Positions 1 through 8,286 of a stretch of DNA of 32,362 nt are shown piece by piece. Below the pieces are notes generated by a model that saw only the letters and a program-made list of their open reading frames with translations, did no database searches and was not told the origin of the DNA. Source of the stretch: Lacticaseibacillus manihotivorans DSM 13343 = JCM 12514. GTDB lineage: Bacteria; Bacillota; Bacilli; Lactobacillales; Lactobacillaceae. Position numbers and translations under genes: made by a program. The stretch covers positions 1 through 32,362 of the forward strand of contig NZ_AZEU01000135.1 in assembly GCF_001435035.1 (NCBI RefSeq), in the 5' to 3' direction. Numbering within the stretch: the stretch's first letter is position 1; each line of letters starts with the position of its first letter.

Positions 1-2
1 GT

Positions 3-55
3 TCGCCTCACGGTGTCGTGCCACGGAGTGGCTAACTTGTTCTTGCAATTTGCGT
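3..55. repeat. 53-bp terminal repeat, left copy (inverted relative to right end)
   Basis: Positions 3-55 are the exact reverse complement of 32310-32362; identity stops at 56. The unit is itself an imperfect palindrome (GCCTCACGG and CCACGGAGTGGC face each other). No transposase lies next to either copy, and the rest of the contig between them is ordinary housekeeping and transport genes. The simplest reading is a dispersed intergenic repeat at which the assembly broke. Positions 1-186 hold no gene, only this repeat and an AT-rich leader. Confidence 0.9.
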
Positions 56-186
56 GTTTGTTCAGTTTTGGTAACGTTCACGAAACACGAACAAGGTACA
101 CTTAACCATGTCAAAAAGTTAAATTTTTGATGTTGAATTTATTAATGAGTGTTATTAAAAATGAAATGATTTCGGGGGAACTTCAA

Positions 187-1374
187 TTGAAAACAAGCAA
201 GCTTTCCACATCCTTATTAGCTAGCACCGCAGTATTTGCTGGCGTTTTATTGGCATCAGGCCATAGCAACAAAGTTTCTGCGGCCAGCTACGTGAAGATC
301 AACTATTCTTCAAACGTTCGCCAAACGCCGACTACTGCTGCGAAAATCGTCGGTGGTTTAAGTGTGGGTTCAGTGTTCACTTACACCAACACGGCAACTG
401 CCAATGGTTACACTTGGTATCAAATCGGCACAAATCGTTGGGTGGCTTCAGCTGGGGCTTCTACTACGACTAGCGCGACAACGACGAGCACCAGCACTGC
501 CGCCAGTGGTAAAGTGCAAATCAAGTATTCATCCAATCAACGTAGTGGTGCCGGCACTTCCTATTCGGTTAATGGGAGCTTAAAAGTTGGTGCAGTTTAT
601 ACTTACACGGCGACGGCCAAAGCCAATGGTTATACTTGGTACAAGATCGGCACGAATAAGTGGGTTGCTTCAGCTGGCGCGGCGGTTTATTCCGGCGCTG
701 CATCTACGAGCACAGCCACTTCAACTAGCACCAGCACGGCAGCTAGTGGTAAAGTGCAAATCAAATACGCGTCCAACCAACGCTCAGGTGCTGGCACTAG
801 CTACAGCGTCAACGGCAGTTTGAAAGCAGGCGCGATTTATACTTATACCGCCAAAGCCACTGCTAACGGCTATACCTGGTATCAAATCGGGACGAACAAG
901 TGGGTGGCTTCAGCTGGGGCTGTTCCTTACACTGGCAGTGCCTCGGCATCAACCAGCACCTCAACGTCAACCTCAACTTCGACGACGACTTCCACCAGTA
1001 GCTCAACGTCAGCAAAAATCGCTGCAGTGATCACGTTAGCCAAAACTGAAATTGGCAAGCCTTATGTTTGGGGCGGTAAAGGCCCGAACAGCTTTGATTG
1101 TTCCGGCTTGATGTATTACGTCTTCTTACATGCAGCAGGCGTGAACATCGGCGGCTACACCGGCGCGCAACAAAACGCTGGCACGCGTGTCAGTCTTTCT
1201 GCTTTAAAGCCTGGGGACATTTTATTCTGGAGTTCTAACGGCAGTGTCTATCATGATGCCTTGTATATCGGCAACAACCAATACATCGCAGCGCCTGAAC
1301 CTGGTGAAAATGTGAAAGTGGCCACGATTTCCAGCTACTTCTACCCAAGCTTTGGCGTCCGCGTCTTAAAATAA
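187..1374 (+). CDS. Secreted peptidoglycan hydrolase: three SH3-like repeats plus NlpC/P60
   Basis: Predicted cell-wall endopeptidase cleaving peptide stems of peptidoglycan outside the cell. I chose the TTG at 187 (GGGGGAA about 7 nt upstream) because it gives a clean signal peptide (MKTSKLSTS..., cleavage near residue 32 after VSA); an upstream in-frame ATG at 127 adds 20 residues with no ribosome site. From the TTG the protein has 395 residues. Three SH3b-like repeats of about 57 residues (35-91, 109-166, 189-246; each ends TNKWVASAGA or close) are joined by Ser/Thr/Ala linkers. The C-terminal NlpC/P60 domain (about 277-395) has the catalytic Cys in DCSG (about 305) and the His in YHDALYIG (about 356). 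The usual third polar residue of the HAP motif is Ala here (IAAPEPG). Repeats 2 and 3 are almost identical, suggesting recent duplication. It is monocistronic and ends in a strong terminator. Confidence 0.9.
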   Translation: MKTSKLSTSLLASTAVFAGVLLASGHSNKVSAASYVKINYSSNVRQTPTTAAKIVGGLSVGSVFTYTNTATANGYTWYQIGTNRWVASAGASTTTSATTTSTSTAASGKVQIKYSSNQRSGAGTSYSVNGSLKVGAVYTYTATAKANGYTWYKIGTNKWVASAGAAVYSGAASTSTATSTSTSTAASGKVQIKYASNQRSGAGTSYSVNGSLKAGAIYTYTAKATANGYTWYQIGTNKWVASAGAVPYTGSASASTSTSTSTSTSTTTSTSSSTSAKIAAVITLAKTEIGKPYVWGGKGPNSFDCSGLMYYVFLHAAGVNIGGYTGAQQNAGTRVSLSALKPGDILFWSSNGSVYHDALYIGNNQYIAAPEPGENVKVATISSYFYPSFGVRVLK

Positions 1375-1385
1375 ATCGACAAACG

Positions 1386-1426
1386 AAAATCCCTTCACGA
1401 ATTCAACTTCGCGAAGGGATTTTTTT
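1386..1426. terminator. Bidirectional rho-independent terminator
   Basis: AAAATCCCTTC pairs with GAAGGGATTTT around a 16-nt loop, followed by a T run on the plus strand and an A run before the stem. It sits between the converging ends of the NlpC/P60 gene and the aminotransferase; the aminotransferase stop codon overlaps the T run. Confidence 0.85.
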
Positions 1427-2624
1427 AACGGCGCAAACGTTGCGGTTGGGCCAGTGCTTGGGTTAAAGCTTCACACAAGGCCAAGGCGCCAGTTTTGATT
1501 TGGGCAAGCGTTGGGCCAGTGAAGTTCAACCGCGCGCCGTTGGTCATGCCGCTGCCTGGCACCATCACGCTAGCTGGCACAAAGGAGACATTGGCTTGAG
1601 GCATCAAGGTGTCATTCATAAAGGCTTCGGCATCAAAGCCTTTTGGCAGTTGTAGCCATAAGAAAAAGCCACCATCAGGATCATTGACTGAGCAGCCAGC
1701 AGGTAAATGTTGGCGCAAAGTCGCGACCATCAAATTCTTTTTTTCTAAGTAACAAGCGCGGATCTGTTGAATATGGGCATTGAGATCATTGTGTTCAAGA
1801 TAAGCGTTGATCCCATGCATCATTAAGTTACTAGACTCGACGTCGACGCCACCTTTAAGCGCCGTCAAGTGATGCAATAAGTCAGGTTGGGCGACCAGCC
1901 AACCTAAGCGTAGACTCGGCGCTAAGATCTTGGAGAAGCTCCCTAAGAAAATCACCCGCCCTTGAGTGTCTAAGCTTTGCAGCGTTGGCAAGTTTGCGCC
2001 AGTGTAGCGCAAGTCGCGGTATGGCCCATCTTCTAAAATCATCACATCATATTGGTTGGCCAATGCGATCAATGCTTTGCGTTTGGCCAAGGACATCACC
2101 GTGCCAGTGGGATTTTGAAAATCAGGAATGGTGTAGATCAACTTGACAGATTGGGTCATGAGGACTTTTTGTAACGCGTGCAAGTCCATGCCATCGGCTT
2201 CAACAGGCACGACATGATAGGTCGGTTGGTACGCATCAAAGGCGGCCAAGGCCCCAACATAAGTCGGGCCTTCAACTACTAAGCCGTCACCGACGTTTAA
2301 CAACAAGCGCGCGGTCAAGTCGATACCTTGTTGCGCGCCTTGGGTCAACAACACGTCTTGATCCGTGACGGTCATGCCGTCTTGTTGCATGCGTGCGGCT
2401 AATTTTTGACGCAAAGGTTGAAAGCCTGATGCGGAAGCATATTGGAGCAATTCAGGATCTGCCCCAGAGAAACTGTGGGCGAAGGCTTGGTTCAATTCGC
2501 GAGTGGGAAACAATTTGCGATCCGGGTAGCCACCAGAAAAAGAGATCACACTTGGGTTTGACGCGGCGAACAACGCCTCTAATCCGGCACTGGCATTTTG
2601 ATAATTGCGTTGGGCTAATTCCAT
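1425..2624 (-). CDS. PLP-dependent class I/II aminotransferase
   Basis: Cytoplasmic fold-type I aminotransferase of 399 residues, in the group that includes 2-aminoadipate/aromatic aminotransferases and the catalytic half of MocR proteins, but with no GntR domain. Visible motifs: TQGAQQGID (about 94-102), EGPTYVG (118-124), QNPTG (170-174), the cofactor-binding Asp in LEDGPY (about 199) and the Schiff-base Lys in SFSKILAPSLRLGW (about 232). The ATG at 2624 is preceded by AAAGGAAG. It is transcribed divergently from the LysR gene at 2770, so that regulator is its likely controller. The substrate cannot be told from sequence alone; an amino-acid to 2-oxo-acid exchange is expected. Confidence 0.88.
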   Translation of the reverse strand: MELAQRNYQNASAGLEALFAASNPSVISFSGGYPDRKLFPTRELNQAFAHSFSGADPELLQYASASGFQPLRQKLAARMQQDGMTVTDQDVLLTQGAQQGIDLTARLLLNVGDGLVVEGPTYVGALAAFDAYQPTYHVVPVEADGMDLHALQKVLMTQSVKLIYTIPDFQNPTGTVMSLAKRKALIALANQYDVMILEDGPYRDLRYTGANLPTLQSLDTQGRVIFLGSFSKILAPSLRLGWLVAQPDLLHHLTALKGGVDVESSNLMMHGINAYLEHNDLNAHIQQIRACYLEKKNLMVATLRQHLPAGCSVNDPDGGFFLWLQLPKGFDAEAFMNDTLMPQANVSFVPASVMVPGSGMTNGARLNFTGPTLAQIKTGALALCEALTQALAQPQRLRR

Positions 2625-2652
2625 GATGATCTTCCTTTCTGTTTGGCTTAAC

Positions 2653-2681
2653 TTGACTTAAGCTTACGATGATTTTATGAT
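2653..2681 (+). promoter_or_regulatory. Promoter of the LysR gene
   Basis: TTGACT (2653-2658), a 17-nt spacer and TATGAT (2676-2681) form a good sigma-A promoter. Transcription would start near 2688, leaving about 80 nt of leader that contains the dyad at 2708-2728. Confidence 0.6.
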
Positions 2682-2707
2682 GAAGTAAAATTCAACTTGT
2701 TCAAAGC

Positions 2708-2728
2708 TACATGAGTTTTTCTCATGTA
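2708..2728. promoter_or_regulatory. Perfect dyad with LysR-type T-N11-A core
   Basis: TACATGAG-TTTTT-CTCATGTA is an 8-bp perfect inverted repeat. Its core TGAG-N5-CTCA fits the T-N11-A box bound by LysR-type regulators. It lies between the LysR promoter and its start codon, in the region shared with the divergent aminotransferase. It could also act as a small hairpin in the LysR leader. Confidence 0.5.
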
Positions 2729-2769
2729 ATGCCGTCAATGGCAAGCGAGTAGGCTTTAGGAGGCAGGAT

Positions 2770-3666
2770 ATGAGTAATTTTAGCTACGAAGTTTTTAGTG
2801 CAGTGGTGGAAAAAGGCACCTTCATGCAGGCCGCCCAAGCATTAAACGTGACCCCCAGTGCGGTATCTCATAGTGTCTCACAACTAGAAAGTGATCTCGG
2901 TTTTCCCTTATTCATTCGCAATCGCACTGGCGTTGAACTGACCCCGGATGGCACCGCGATTTTACCGACCATTCAATCCATTTTGAATTTGGAAGATCAA
3001 CTGGTGCAAATTGCCGATAACATTAATGGCATCAATACTGGTCGCATTCGCATCGGCGCGTTTTCCTCAGTGTCCAACAATTGGTTACCAGAAATTATTT
3101 TGCGCTTTAAAAAGCAGTATCCCAAAATTGCTGTGTCGTTGGTGCAAGCCAGCTTCAACGAAATCGCGGAACAAGTGCGTGTCGGCACCATCGATATCGG
3201 CTTTTCTCTGATGCCAGTGGCCAAGCAATTGATCGCCATCCCGTTGTTGAAGGACCCGATTTATTGCATCACGCCACGCGCTTACACGCCAGCCAATGGG
3301 ACCTTTATGACGGATCGTGATATGGCGCATCAGAATTTTATCTTGCAACAAGCCGATTATGATCGTGATACGAAAAAGGCGTTGGATCGCTACAATGTTT
3401 CGACGAATTCCTTGCATTATTCGCTAGATGACCAGTCGATCCTTTCAATGGTAGAAGCTGGGTTGGGCTTAGGGGTGTTGCCTAAATTGGCGTTAAAGAA
3501 ACTGGTTGGGGATGTGAACACCTATTCGTTCTCCGAACCATTCGAGCGGACGTTATGTTTGGTGATGAACCCCACCACGCAAAAGTCACCTTCAGTGGCG
3601 CGGATGCAAACGGTGATCGAGGCTTATTTGAAAGAACATTACCCAAAGGACTGCTTATTAGCGTGA
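2770..3666 (+). CDS. LysR family transcriptional regulator
   Basis: 298 residues, the usual LysR length. The N-terminal winged helix-turn-helix (about 3-62) includes GTFMQAAQALNVTPSAVSHSVSQLESDLGFPLF, described here by its family pattern. The C-terminal periplasmic-binding-like effector domain begins near residue 90 (GRIRIGAFSSVSNNWLPEII). An AGGAGG about 8 nt upstream fixes the ATG. It is divergent from the aminotransferase and probably regulates it, plus itself, through the dyad at 2708-2728; the effector is unknown but may be an amino acid or keto acid linked to that enzyme. Confidence 0.92.
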   Translation: MSNFSYEVFSAVVEKGTFMQAAQALNVTPSAVSHSVSQLESDLGFPLFIRNRTGVELTPDGTAILPTIQSILNLEDQLVQIADNINGINTGRIRIGAFSSVSNNWLPEIILRFKKQYPKIAVSLVQASFNEIAEQVRVGTIDIGFSLMPVAKQLIAIPLLKDPIYCITPRAYTPANGTFMTDRDMAHQNFILQQADYDRDTKKALDRYNVSTNSLHYSLDDQSILSMVEAGLGLGVLPKLALKKLVGDVNTYSFSEPFERTLCLVMNPTTQKSPSVARMQTVIEAYLKEHYPKDCLLA

Positions 3667-3735
3667 TGATTCGCCAAGTAGCGGGGCAGTGCGTTAGAAT
3701 AAGCACATAATAATTAGACGTGAGGAATGGCATAA

Positions 3736-4545
3736 ATGAATCAAAAACTGATCGCCTTAGATCTAGATGGTACCACCTTGAATCAAGCTGGAACATTGAG
3801 TGTTCAAACCATCGCAACGTTAAAAGCGGCCCAAGCTGCAGGTCATTTGGTGGTGATCGCCACGGGTCGCCCAGATTCGATTTCGGAGCATTTCTATGAT
3901 GAACTGGGCTTGACCAGCCCGATGATCAACTTCAATGGGGCCTTGATCCACAAACCGCATCAACATTGGAATGGTGAGCGCCAAACCGCGTTGACCACGC
4001 AAACGGCTTTGGCGTTGAAATCGTTGAAAACGCAATTTGATATCGAATTGATGGTGGCAGAAGGCAAAAAATTGTTGTTAGCTGATCATGGTTATGTGGA
4101 TATGCCATTTTTGCCAGATCTGCCAGCACCGGAAAAGTTGTTTGATGCCAACGGCTTGCAACAAGCGCCGATTTCGGTGACGATGTTTATTCGCCAACAT
4201 GCCTTATTCGCCTTGCAACAAGCAGTGCACCAGCACTTTCCCAGCCTCACCCCGAAGACTTGGGGTGCATGGAGTGGTGAACATACCGCTCTTGAAGTGA
4301 CAGCAGGGCACACCAGCAAATCGCAAGCGGTGGCTTACGTTGCTGGACTTTACGGCATCGCGCAACAAGACGTGGTGGCGTTTGGCGATGACCTGAACGA
4401 TTTGGACTTGATTGATTATGCTGGTATGGGCGTCGCGATGAAAAATGCCCGACCAGAAATTTTACAAATGGCAGATGCAGTGACGGCTCACGACAATGAA
4501 CAGTCAGGTATGGCCGATTATTTAGCAGATTACTTAGCCTTATAA
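3736..4545 (+). CDS. Cof-type HAD-IIB phosphatase
   Basis: 269-residue haloacid dehalogenase superfamily phosphatase of the Cof/YidA type, expected to dephosphorylate sugar phosphates, nucleotides or FMN-like compounds in the cytoplasm. Motif I is LDLDGTTLN (nucleophile Asp about 9, acid Asp about 11), motif II is IATGRP, the motif III Lys is in GHTSKSQAV, and motif IV is FGDDLNDLDLI. The C2B cap fills the middle. A GAGG site precedes the ATG. The downstream membrane protein starts 11 nt after the stop, so the two are probably cotranscribed. A second enzyme of the same family lies at 7229-8038. Confidence 0.9.
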   Translation: MNQKLIALDLDGTTLNQAGTLSVQTIATLKAAQAAGHLVVIATGRPDSISEHFYDELGLTSPMINFNGALIHKPHQHWNGERQTALTTQTALALKSLKTQFDIELMVAEGKKLLLADHGYVDMPFLPDLPAPEKLFDANGLQQAPISVTMFIRQHALFALQQAVHQHFPSLTPKTWGAWSGEHTALEVTAGHTSKSQAVAYVAGLYGIAQQDVVAFGDDLNDLDLIDYAGMGVAMKNARPEILQMADAVTAHDNEQSGMADYLADYLAL

Positions 4546-4556
4546 GAGATGAGCGC

Positions 4557-5225
4557 ATGCAACATACAGCAGATGACCAAACCTCAGCACAATTATTGGG
4601 GATGTTTTGTTTCTCGTTGATTTTGAATGGTTTTGGCAATGGCATGACGGTGGCGATGAACCTCGGCAGCGCCTTGTGGACGTCAAGTGCGGTGAATTTA
4701 AGTCACGCATTTGACGTCAGTTTGTTGACGATTTTGTTGATCGAAGGCGTGGCTGTCGTTTTATTTAACGCGGCAGTGTTAGGGCATCTCGATTGGCGCC
4801 GGATCGCTGGCAACTTTATTTATATGATCCCATTTTCATTTTTGGTGTCGGGTTTTGCAGATTTGATTAAAATGACGCCGTTAGTGACGTTGCCATTAGT
4901 CATCCGCGTCGCATTAGATCTAATTGGCATCATGTGTATCGGTTGTGCGACGTCGATTTATCAGCGGATCAATGTGGTGTTGCATCCCAACGATGATTTC
5001 ATGCAGATCATTCGCTTTAAGTTCTTGCATGGCAATGCAGCCATCGCGCAACCTGTATCGTTTCTGCCACCGATCCTCATCGATATTTTGTGTGTCAGCT
5101 TCACGCATCAAATTTATGCGATCAATATTGGCACGCTTTTTTCTCTGGTTGCCCAAGGGGCCGTGATCGGGTTTGCTGATACGCATGTGTTTCCTAAGTT
5201 GAAGCATCGGCATTTGCAAGTTTAA
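4557..5225 (+). CDS. YczE/YitT-like integral membrane protein
   Basis: 222 residues with about five hydrophobic segments (roughly 10-30, 52-75, 84-105, 110-135, 175-205). The N-terminal pattern GNGMTVAMNLGSALWTS and the later HPNDDFMQ segment resemble the YczE/YyaS membrane family common in Firmicutes, whose function is not established. Only a weak GAG-type ribosome site precedes the ATG, consistent with translational coupling to the phosphatase 11 nt upstream. The protein may be a small-solute permease, but that is a guess. Confidence 0.7.
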   Translation: MQHTADDQTSAQLLGMFCFSLILNGFGNGMTVAMNLGSALWTSSAVNLSHAFDVSLLTILLIEGVAVVLFNAAVLGHLDWRRIAGNFIYMIPFSFLVSGFADLIKMTPLVTLPLVIRVALDLIGIMCIGCATSIYQRINVVLHPNDDFMQIIRFKFLHGNAAIAQPVSFLPPILIDILCVSFTHQIYAINIGTLFSLVAQGAVIGFADTHVFPKLKHRHLQV

Positions 5226-5277
5226 AATTTCAAGATTTCGTTTCTCATAAATTGTTCACCCCCTTGTCAGACTCCAT

Positions 5278-5286
5278 TGCTACAAT
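5278..5286 (+). promoter_or_regulatory. Extended -10 promoter for brnQ
   Basis: TGCTACAAT fits an extended -10 element (TG-N-TATAAT). No -35 sits at proper spacing (TTGTCA is only 11 nt upstream). It predicts a short leader of about 25 nt before the ATG at 5316. Confidence 0.5.
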
Positions 5287-5315
5287 ATTTGCAACAAGCG
5301 AAAAGAGGGATTCAC

Positions 5316-6656
5316 ATGACGTCGCGCAAACTCACGCAACGCGAATTGATTTTTATCGGGACCATGTTGTTCGGCTTATTCTTTGGCGCCGGCAACTTAA
5401 TTTTCCCTGTGTTTGTCGGCCAACAAGCTGGCGATCACTTATGGCCGGCAGTGATCGGCTTTTTAATTTCTGGCGTCGGACTGCCTTTGCTTGGCGTCGC
5501 GGCGATCGGGATCACCAAAGTCGATGGGGTGTTTGGCTTAGCTGAAAAAGCTAACCGGCCGTTTGCCTATATTTTTACGATTTTATTGTATCTGTGTATC
5601 GGCCCGTTATTTGCTTTGCCGCGGTTGGCGTCGATTTCTTATGAAATTGGCCTGACGCGCTTTGTCAGTGCCGAACATCAAATTCCAGCCTTGGCGATTT
5701 ATTCGGTGGTTTTCTTTGCAGTGGCGTGGTGGTTTGCCCGCAAGCCAAGTAAAATCATGGTGTATGTCGGTAAAGTGTTAACGCCGGTGTTTCTAGTTGT
5801 ACTGGCAGTGCTGTTGATCGCAGTGGTGGTGTCACCATTGGGCCAAGGTCAAGCCGCCGTGGGGACATATAAAACCGCGGCGTTGTCGACTGGCTTCACG
5901 GCTGGGTATTCCACTATGGATGCCTTAGCCGCGTTAGCGTTTGGCATCATTGTGGTCAACGCCATCAAACAACTCGGCATTACTCAACCCACTGCCATCG
6001 CCAAGCACACAGTTTTGGCCGGAACGTTGGCGGCCGGGTTGATGGGCGTGATTTATGCCTTGTTAGCCTTATTGGGTCGCAATGCGCTAGGCGTGTTAGC
6101 CCGAGCTGATAATGGTGGTGTGATTTTAAGTAATGTTGCGCATCAATATTTTGGGACGGCTGGCAATGTACTGTTAGCCGTGATCGTGGTGATTGCGTGT
6201 TTGAAAACGGCGATCGGTTTAATTACTGCGTTTGGGGATACTGCTAAAGAAATGTTTCCGCATGTCCCTTATCAAGGCGTGATCGCAGTGGCGACATTAG
6301 TCCCGATGTTTTTTGCCAACGTCGGGTTGGATCGGTTGCTCAGCGTATCGACACCAGTATTGATGGCTTTGTATCCATTTGCGATCGTGTTGATTTTAGT
6401 CGGGTTGTTGTCCGTCATGTTTCGTCAGCATCGCTGGTTGTTCAACTTGTCGCTATTGTTTACGGCGGTGCCAGCGTTGCTTGATGGCTTGAATGCGACG
6501 GGCTTGCAAGCCAGTTGGTGCATAAGCATCTTGAAAATCGGTCAATTTCTGCCAGGCTTTTCAGCAGGCTTAGGCTGGACGGTGCCAGCTTTAGTCGGGG
6601 CCGTGCTTGGGATCTTATGTGATCAGCTCAGCAGTCGCAAAAATAATTCGCAATGA
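5316..6656 (+). CDS. brnQ: Branched-chain amino acid:cation symporter BrnQ (LIVCS family)
   Basis: 446 residues, about 12 transmembrane helices, the length of the family that imports leucine, isoleucine and valine with Na+ or H+. The diagnostic N-terminal segment LFFGAGNLIFPVFVGQQAG is present near residues 21-40. The ATG at 5316 is chosen because AGAGGG lies 6 nt upstream and the family starts just before RKLTQRELIFIG; an in-frame TTG at 5277 would add 13 residues overlapping the likely promoter. It is a single gene with an extended -10 promoter and no clear terminator downstream. A CodY site or T-box was looked for by eye and not seen. Confidence 0.93.
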   Translation: MTSRKLTQRELIFIGTMLFGLFFGAGNLIFPVFVGQQAGDHLWPAVIGFLISGVGLPLLGVAAIGITKVDGVFGLAEKANRPFAYIFTILLYLCIGPLFALPRLASISYEIGLTRFVSAEHQIPALAIYSVVFFAVAWWFARKPSKIMVYVGKVLTPVFLVVLAVLLIAVVVSPLGQGQAAVGTYKTAALSTGFTAGYSTMDALAALAFGIIVVNAIKQLGITQPTAIAKHTVLAGTLAAGLMGVIYALLALLGRNALGVLARADNGGVILSNVAHQYFGTAGNVLLAVIVVIACLKTAIGLITAFGDTAKEMFPHVPYQGVIAVATLVPMFFANVGLDRLLSVSTPVLMALYPFAIVLILVGLLSVMFRQHRWLFNLSLLFTAVPALLDGLNATGLQASWCISILKIGQFLPGFSAGLGWTVPALVGAVLGILCDQLSSRKNNSQ

Positions 6657-6779
6657 AAAATTTAATTGCACCACATATTGTTGGTTCAAAGCTGATTTAA
6701 GGTGTGAAAATGCCGATATATGCCAGCTTTTGACACGCTCTGTGGGATTTGATCAAAAACCGCGGATTGAAATTCAGAT

Positions 6780-6808
6780 TTGCCAACGCGATGAAATTTA
6801 GCTATCGT
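6780..6808 (+). promoter_or_regulatory. Possible promoter for the 111-aa protein
   Basis: TTGCCA (6780-6785), a 17-nt spacer and TATCGT (6803-6808). The -10 is poor, so this is tentative; the alternative TATAAG at 6808 has a 22-nt spacer. Confidence 0.3.
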
Positions 6809-6844
6809 ATAAGAGTGAGTAATTTGAAAGGATGGCGTAAAGCT

Positions 6845-7180
6845 ATGACTAAGTCGATCTCTGAATTGACGCCTGAAGCGCAACAAAAAGCCCTCAGTGA
6901 CTTTATTGAATTTTATTTGGATAAATTCCACAACGAAGGTTTGGACCTGATCGCCCAAGCTGATACCACCGGGCACATTGCTGACATCAATGCCTGGATC
7001 ATGGCTAACACGACTTTCACGCATGAAGAATTAGCCGCTGGTTTGTTGCGCGAACGCGGTGAGAACTTGATCGCCTTGTTAAACACGATCAACGCCCCAT
7101 TCAATGAGAATGGGTTACCAGAAACACCTTGGAATGAATGGTTCAAATCGGACCTCAACACCATTCCACAAGGACGCTAA
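6845..7180 (+). CDS. Small cytoplasmic protein, unknown function
   Basis: 111 residues from ATG 6845 (AAAGGA about 12 nt upstream); an in-frame ATG at 6749 would add 32 residues of non-conserved-looking sequence without a ribosome site. The protein is acidic and predicted helical, with no signal peptide, membrane segment or cysteine. It begins MTKSISELTPEAQQKALSDF and ends with a Trp-rich segment (ETPWNEWFKSDL). I do not recognise a named family. It stands alone between brnQ and a terminator. Confidence 0.72.
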   Translation: MTKSISELTPEAQQKALSDFIEFYLDKFHNEGLDLIAQADTTGHIADINAWIMANTTFTHEELAAGLLRERGENLIALLNTINAPFNENGLPETPWNEWFKSDLNTIPQGR

Positions 7181-7187
7181 ACGCACT

Positions 7188-7216
7188 GACGGCTGTTGTT
7201 TAGCCGTCTTTTTTTT
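7188..7216 (+). terminator. Rho-independent terminator
   Basis: GACGGCT pairs with AGCCGTC across a 7-nt loop, followed by eight T. It ends the transcript of the 111-aa gene and lies immediately upstream of the ribosome site of the next gene (AGGAGGG), so the second phosphatase must rely on read-through or a promoter inside this region. Confidence 0.85.
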
Positions 7217-7228
7217 CAGGAGGGACAC

Positions 7229-8038
7229 ATGGATAAGTATCTGATCATTTCCGACATCGATGGGACTTTGGCTTATGACCATCAGCATGTCAGCGCCAAA
7301 ACCGTTGCCGTCTTGCAACAATTATTAGATGCCGGCCATGAGTTCTATGCTGCAACTGGGCGCATGTATAACTTGGCCAAAGTGATCGCGGATCAAGTCG
7401 ACGATCGTGCAGAAATCATTGCCTCTAATGGTGCGGTGTATGATTTCAACGGTGACCGCGTGCATCATTTAATGGGTGAACACGCCTTGACGTTGACGGA
7501 ACAAGCGGCTGCGGCACAAAACCTGCCTGCCGTTTACTTCACCGATGATACGGTGTATTACACCAAAACGCCAAGTCAATCTGTTATCGATACCATGATG
7601 AGTTTTGCCAGTGCAGCGGCTAACATTGCTGTCAAGCAAGTCCACACGTTGGAAAACTTGTTGGGCCATGTTGGAGAAATCACCAATGGGATCATCTTTA
7701 GTCCGCATGATCCAGAATCTTTGGCACGCACGATGATGACCTTAGCTGCCAGCAATGCGATGCATTTGTCAGCTAGTGATGCGACCAATATCGAATTGAT
7801 CCCAAAGCACGTGGACAAGTCGACTGCGATCGCGGAACTCCAGGCGAAAACGGGGATCCCAGCCAGTCGTACCATCGTTTTCGGTGATGGCTTGAATGAT
7901 CTGGGCATGCTTAAAGCGGCAGGCATTTCGGTTGCAATGGGCAATGCCGTGCCAGATGTCGCCAAAGCGGCGCGTTTTCAAACGTTGAGCAACACGGAAG
8001 ACGGCATTGCCCATTTCTTGGAAAACTATTTTAAATAA
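7229..8038 (+). CDS. Cof-type HAD-IIB phosphatase (second copy)
   Basis: 269 residues from ATG 7229 (AGGAGGG 5 nt upstream; an in-frame ATG at 7196 lies inside the terminator and is rejected). Motif I is ISDIDGTLAYD (Asp 9 and Asp 11), motif II AATGRM, the motif III Lys is in HVDKSTAIAEL, motif IV is VFGDGLNDLGML. It belongs to the same superfamily as 3736-4545 but is diverged throughout, so they are old paralogues. The likely role is dephosphorylation of a small cytoplasmic metabolite. No own promoter is evident; a large palindromic repeat follows the stop and may terminate transcription. Confidence 0.9.
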   Translation: MDKYLIISDIDGTLAYDHQHVSAKTVAVLQQLLDAGHEFYAATGRMYNLAKVIADQVDDRAEIIASNGAVYDFNGDRVHHLMGEHALTLTEQAAAAQNLPAVYFTDDTVYYTKTPSQSVIDTMMSFASAAANIAVKQVHTLENLLGHVGEITNGIIFSPHDPESLARTMMTLAASNAMHLSASDATNIELIPKHVDKSTAIAELQAKTGIPASRTIVFGDGLNDLGMLKAAGISVAMGNAVPDVAKAARFQTLSNTEDGIAHFLENYFK

Positions 8039-8044
8039 AGTTTG

Positions 8045-8206
8045 GTGAGGCTGAGACATAAAGCGGTCTTAGCCCATAATACAAGCGCCTCTTCATCACG
8101 ATTTGCTCTTTAATCGCGGTGTAGAGGCGTTTGTATTTCTGGGCGTTGCTTTATGGAACGCGACTATGCTGAAATTTAGGATTATGTCTCGGTCTCACTT
8201 TTTTTA
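8045..8206. repeat. Large palindromic repeat, copy 1 (probable terminator)
   Basis: Outer arms 8045-8061 (GTGAGGCTGAGACATAA) and 8182-8198 pair over 17 positions with two G-U type exceptions. Inner arms include CATAAAGCG with its partner near 8144-8154, and GCGCCTCT (8085-8092) with AGAGGCG. A run of T follows the outer arm (8199-8205), so on the plus strand the whole element could terminate transcription. The 17 nt at 8049-8065 and the 14 nt at 8143-8156 are identical to parts of the element at 29175-29369. Confidence 0.8.
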
Positions 8207-8237
8207 TTGAAATGGTTTCTAAGTTCTGAGCTGGTAT

Positions 8238-8260
8238 CGAAAGCGCTAACATGCGACAAT
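8238..8260 (+). promoter_or_regulatory. cre-like site overlapping an extended -10 promoter
   Basis: CGAAAGCGCTAACA (8238-8251) matches the CcpA consensus TGWAANCGNTNWCA at all but the first base. It is followed directly by TGCGACAAT, an extended -10 (8252-8260). Placement in the -35/-10 spacer predicts carbon catabolite repression of the aldo/keto reductase. Confidence 0.6.
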
Positions 8261-8286
8261 GAGGCTATCGAGAAAGGATGATAAGC

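Noticed and set aside
69-82. cre-like sequence TGGTAACGTTCACG before the NlpC/P60 gene
   Set aside because: Matches only the relaxed consensus, differs at the last base, and lies far from any recognisable promoter.
508-939. Tandem DNA repeat as a separate feature
   Set aside because: This is the second and third SH3-like repeat of the NlpC/P60 protein; it is explained by domain duplication.
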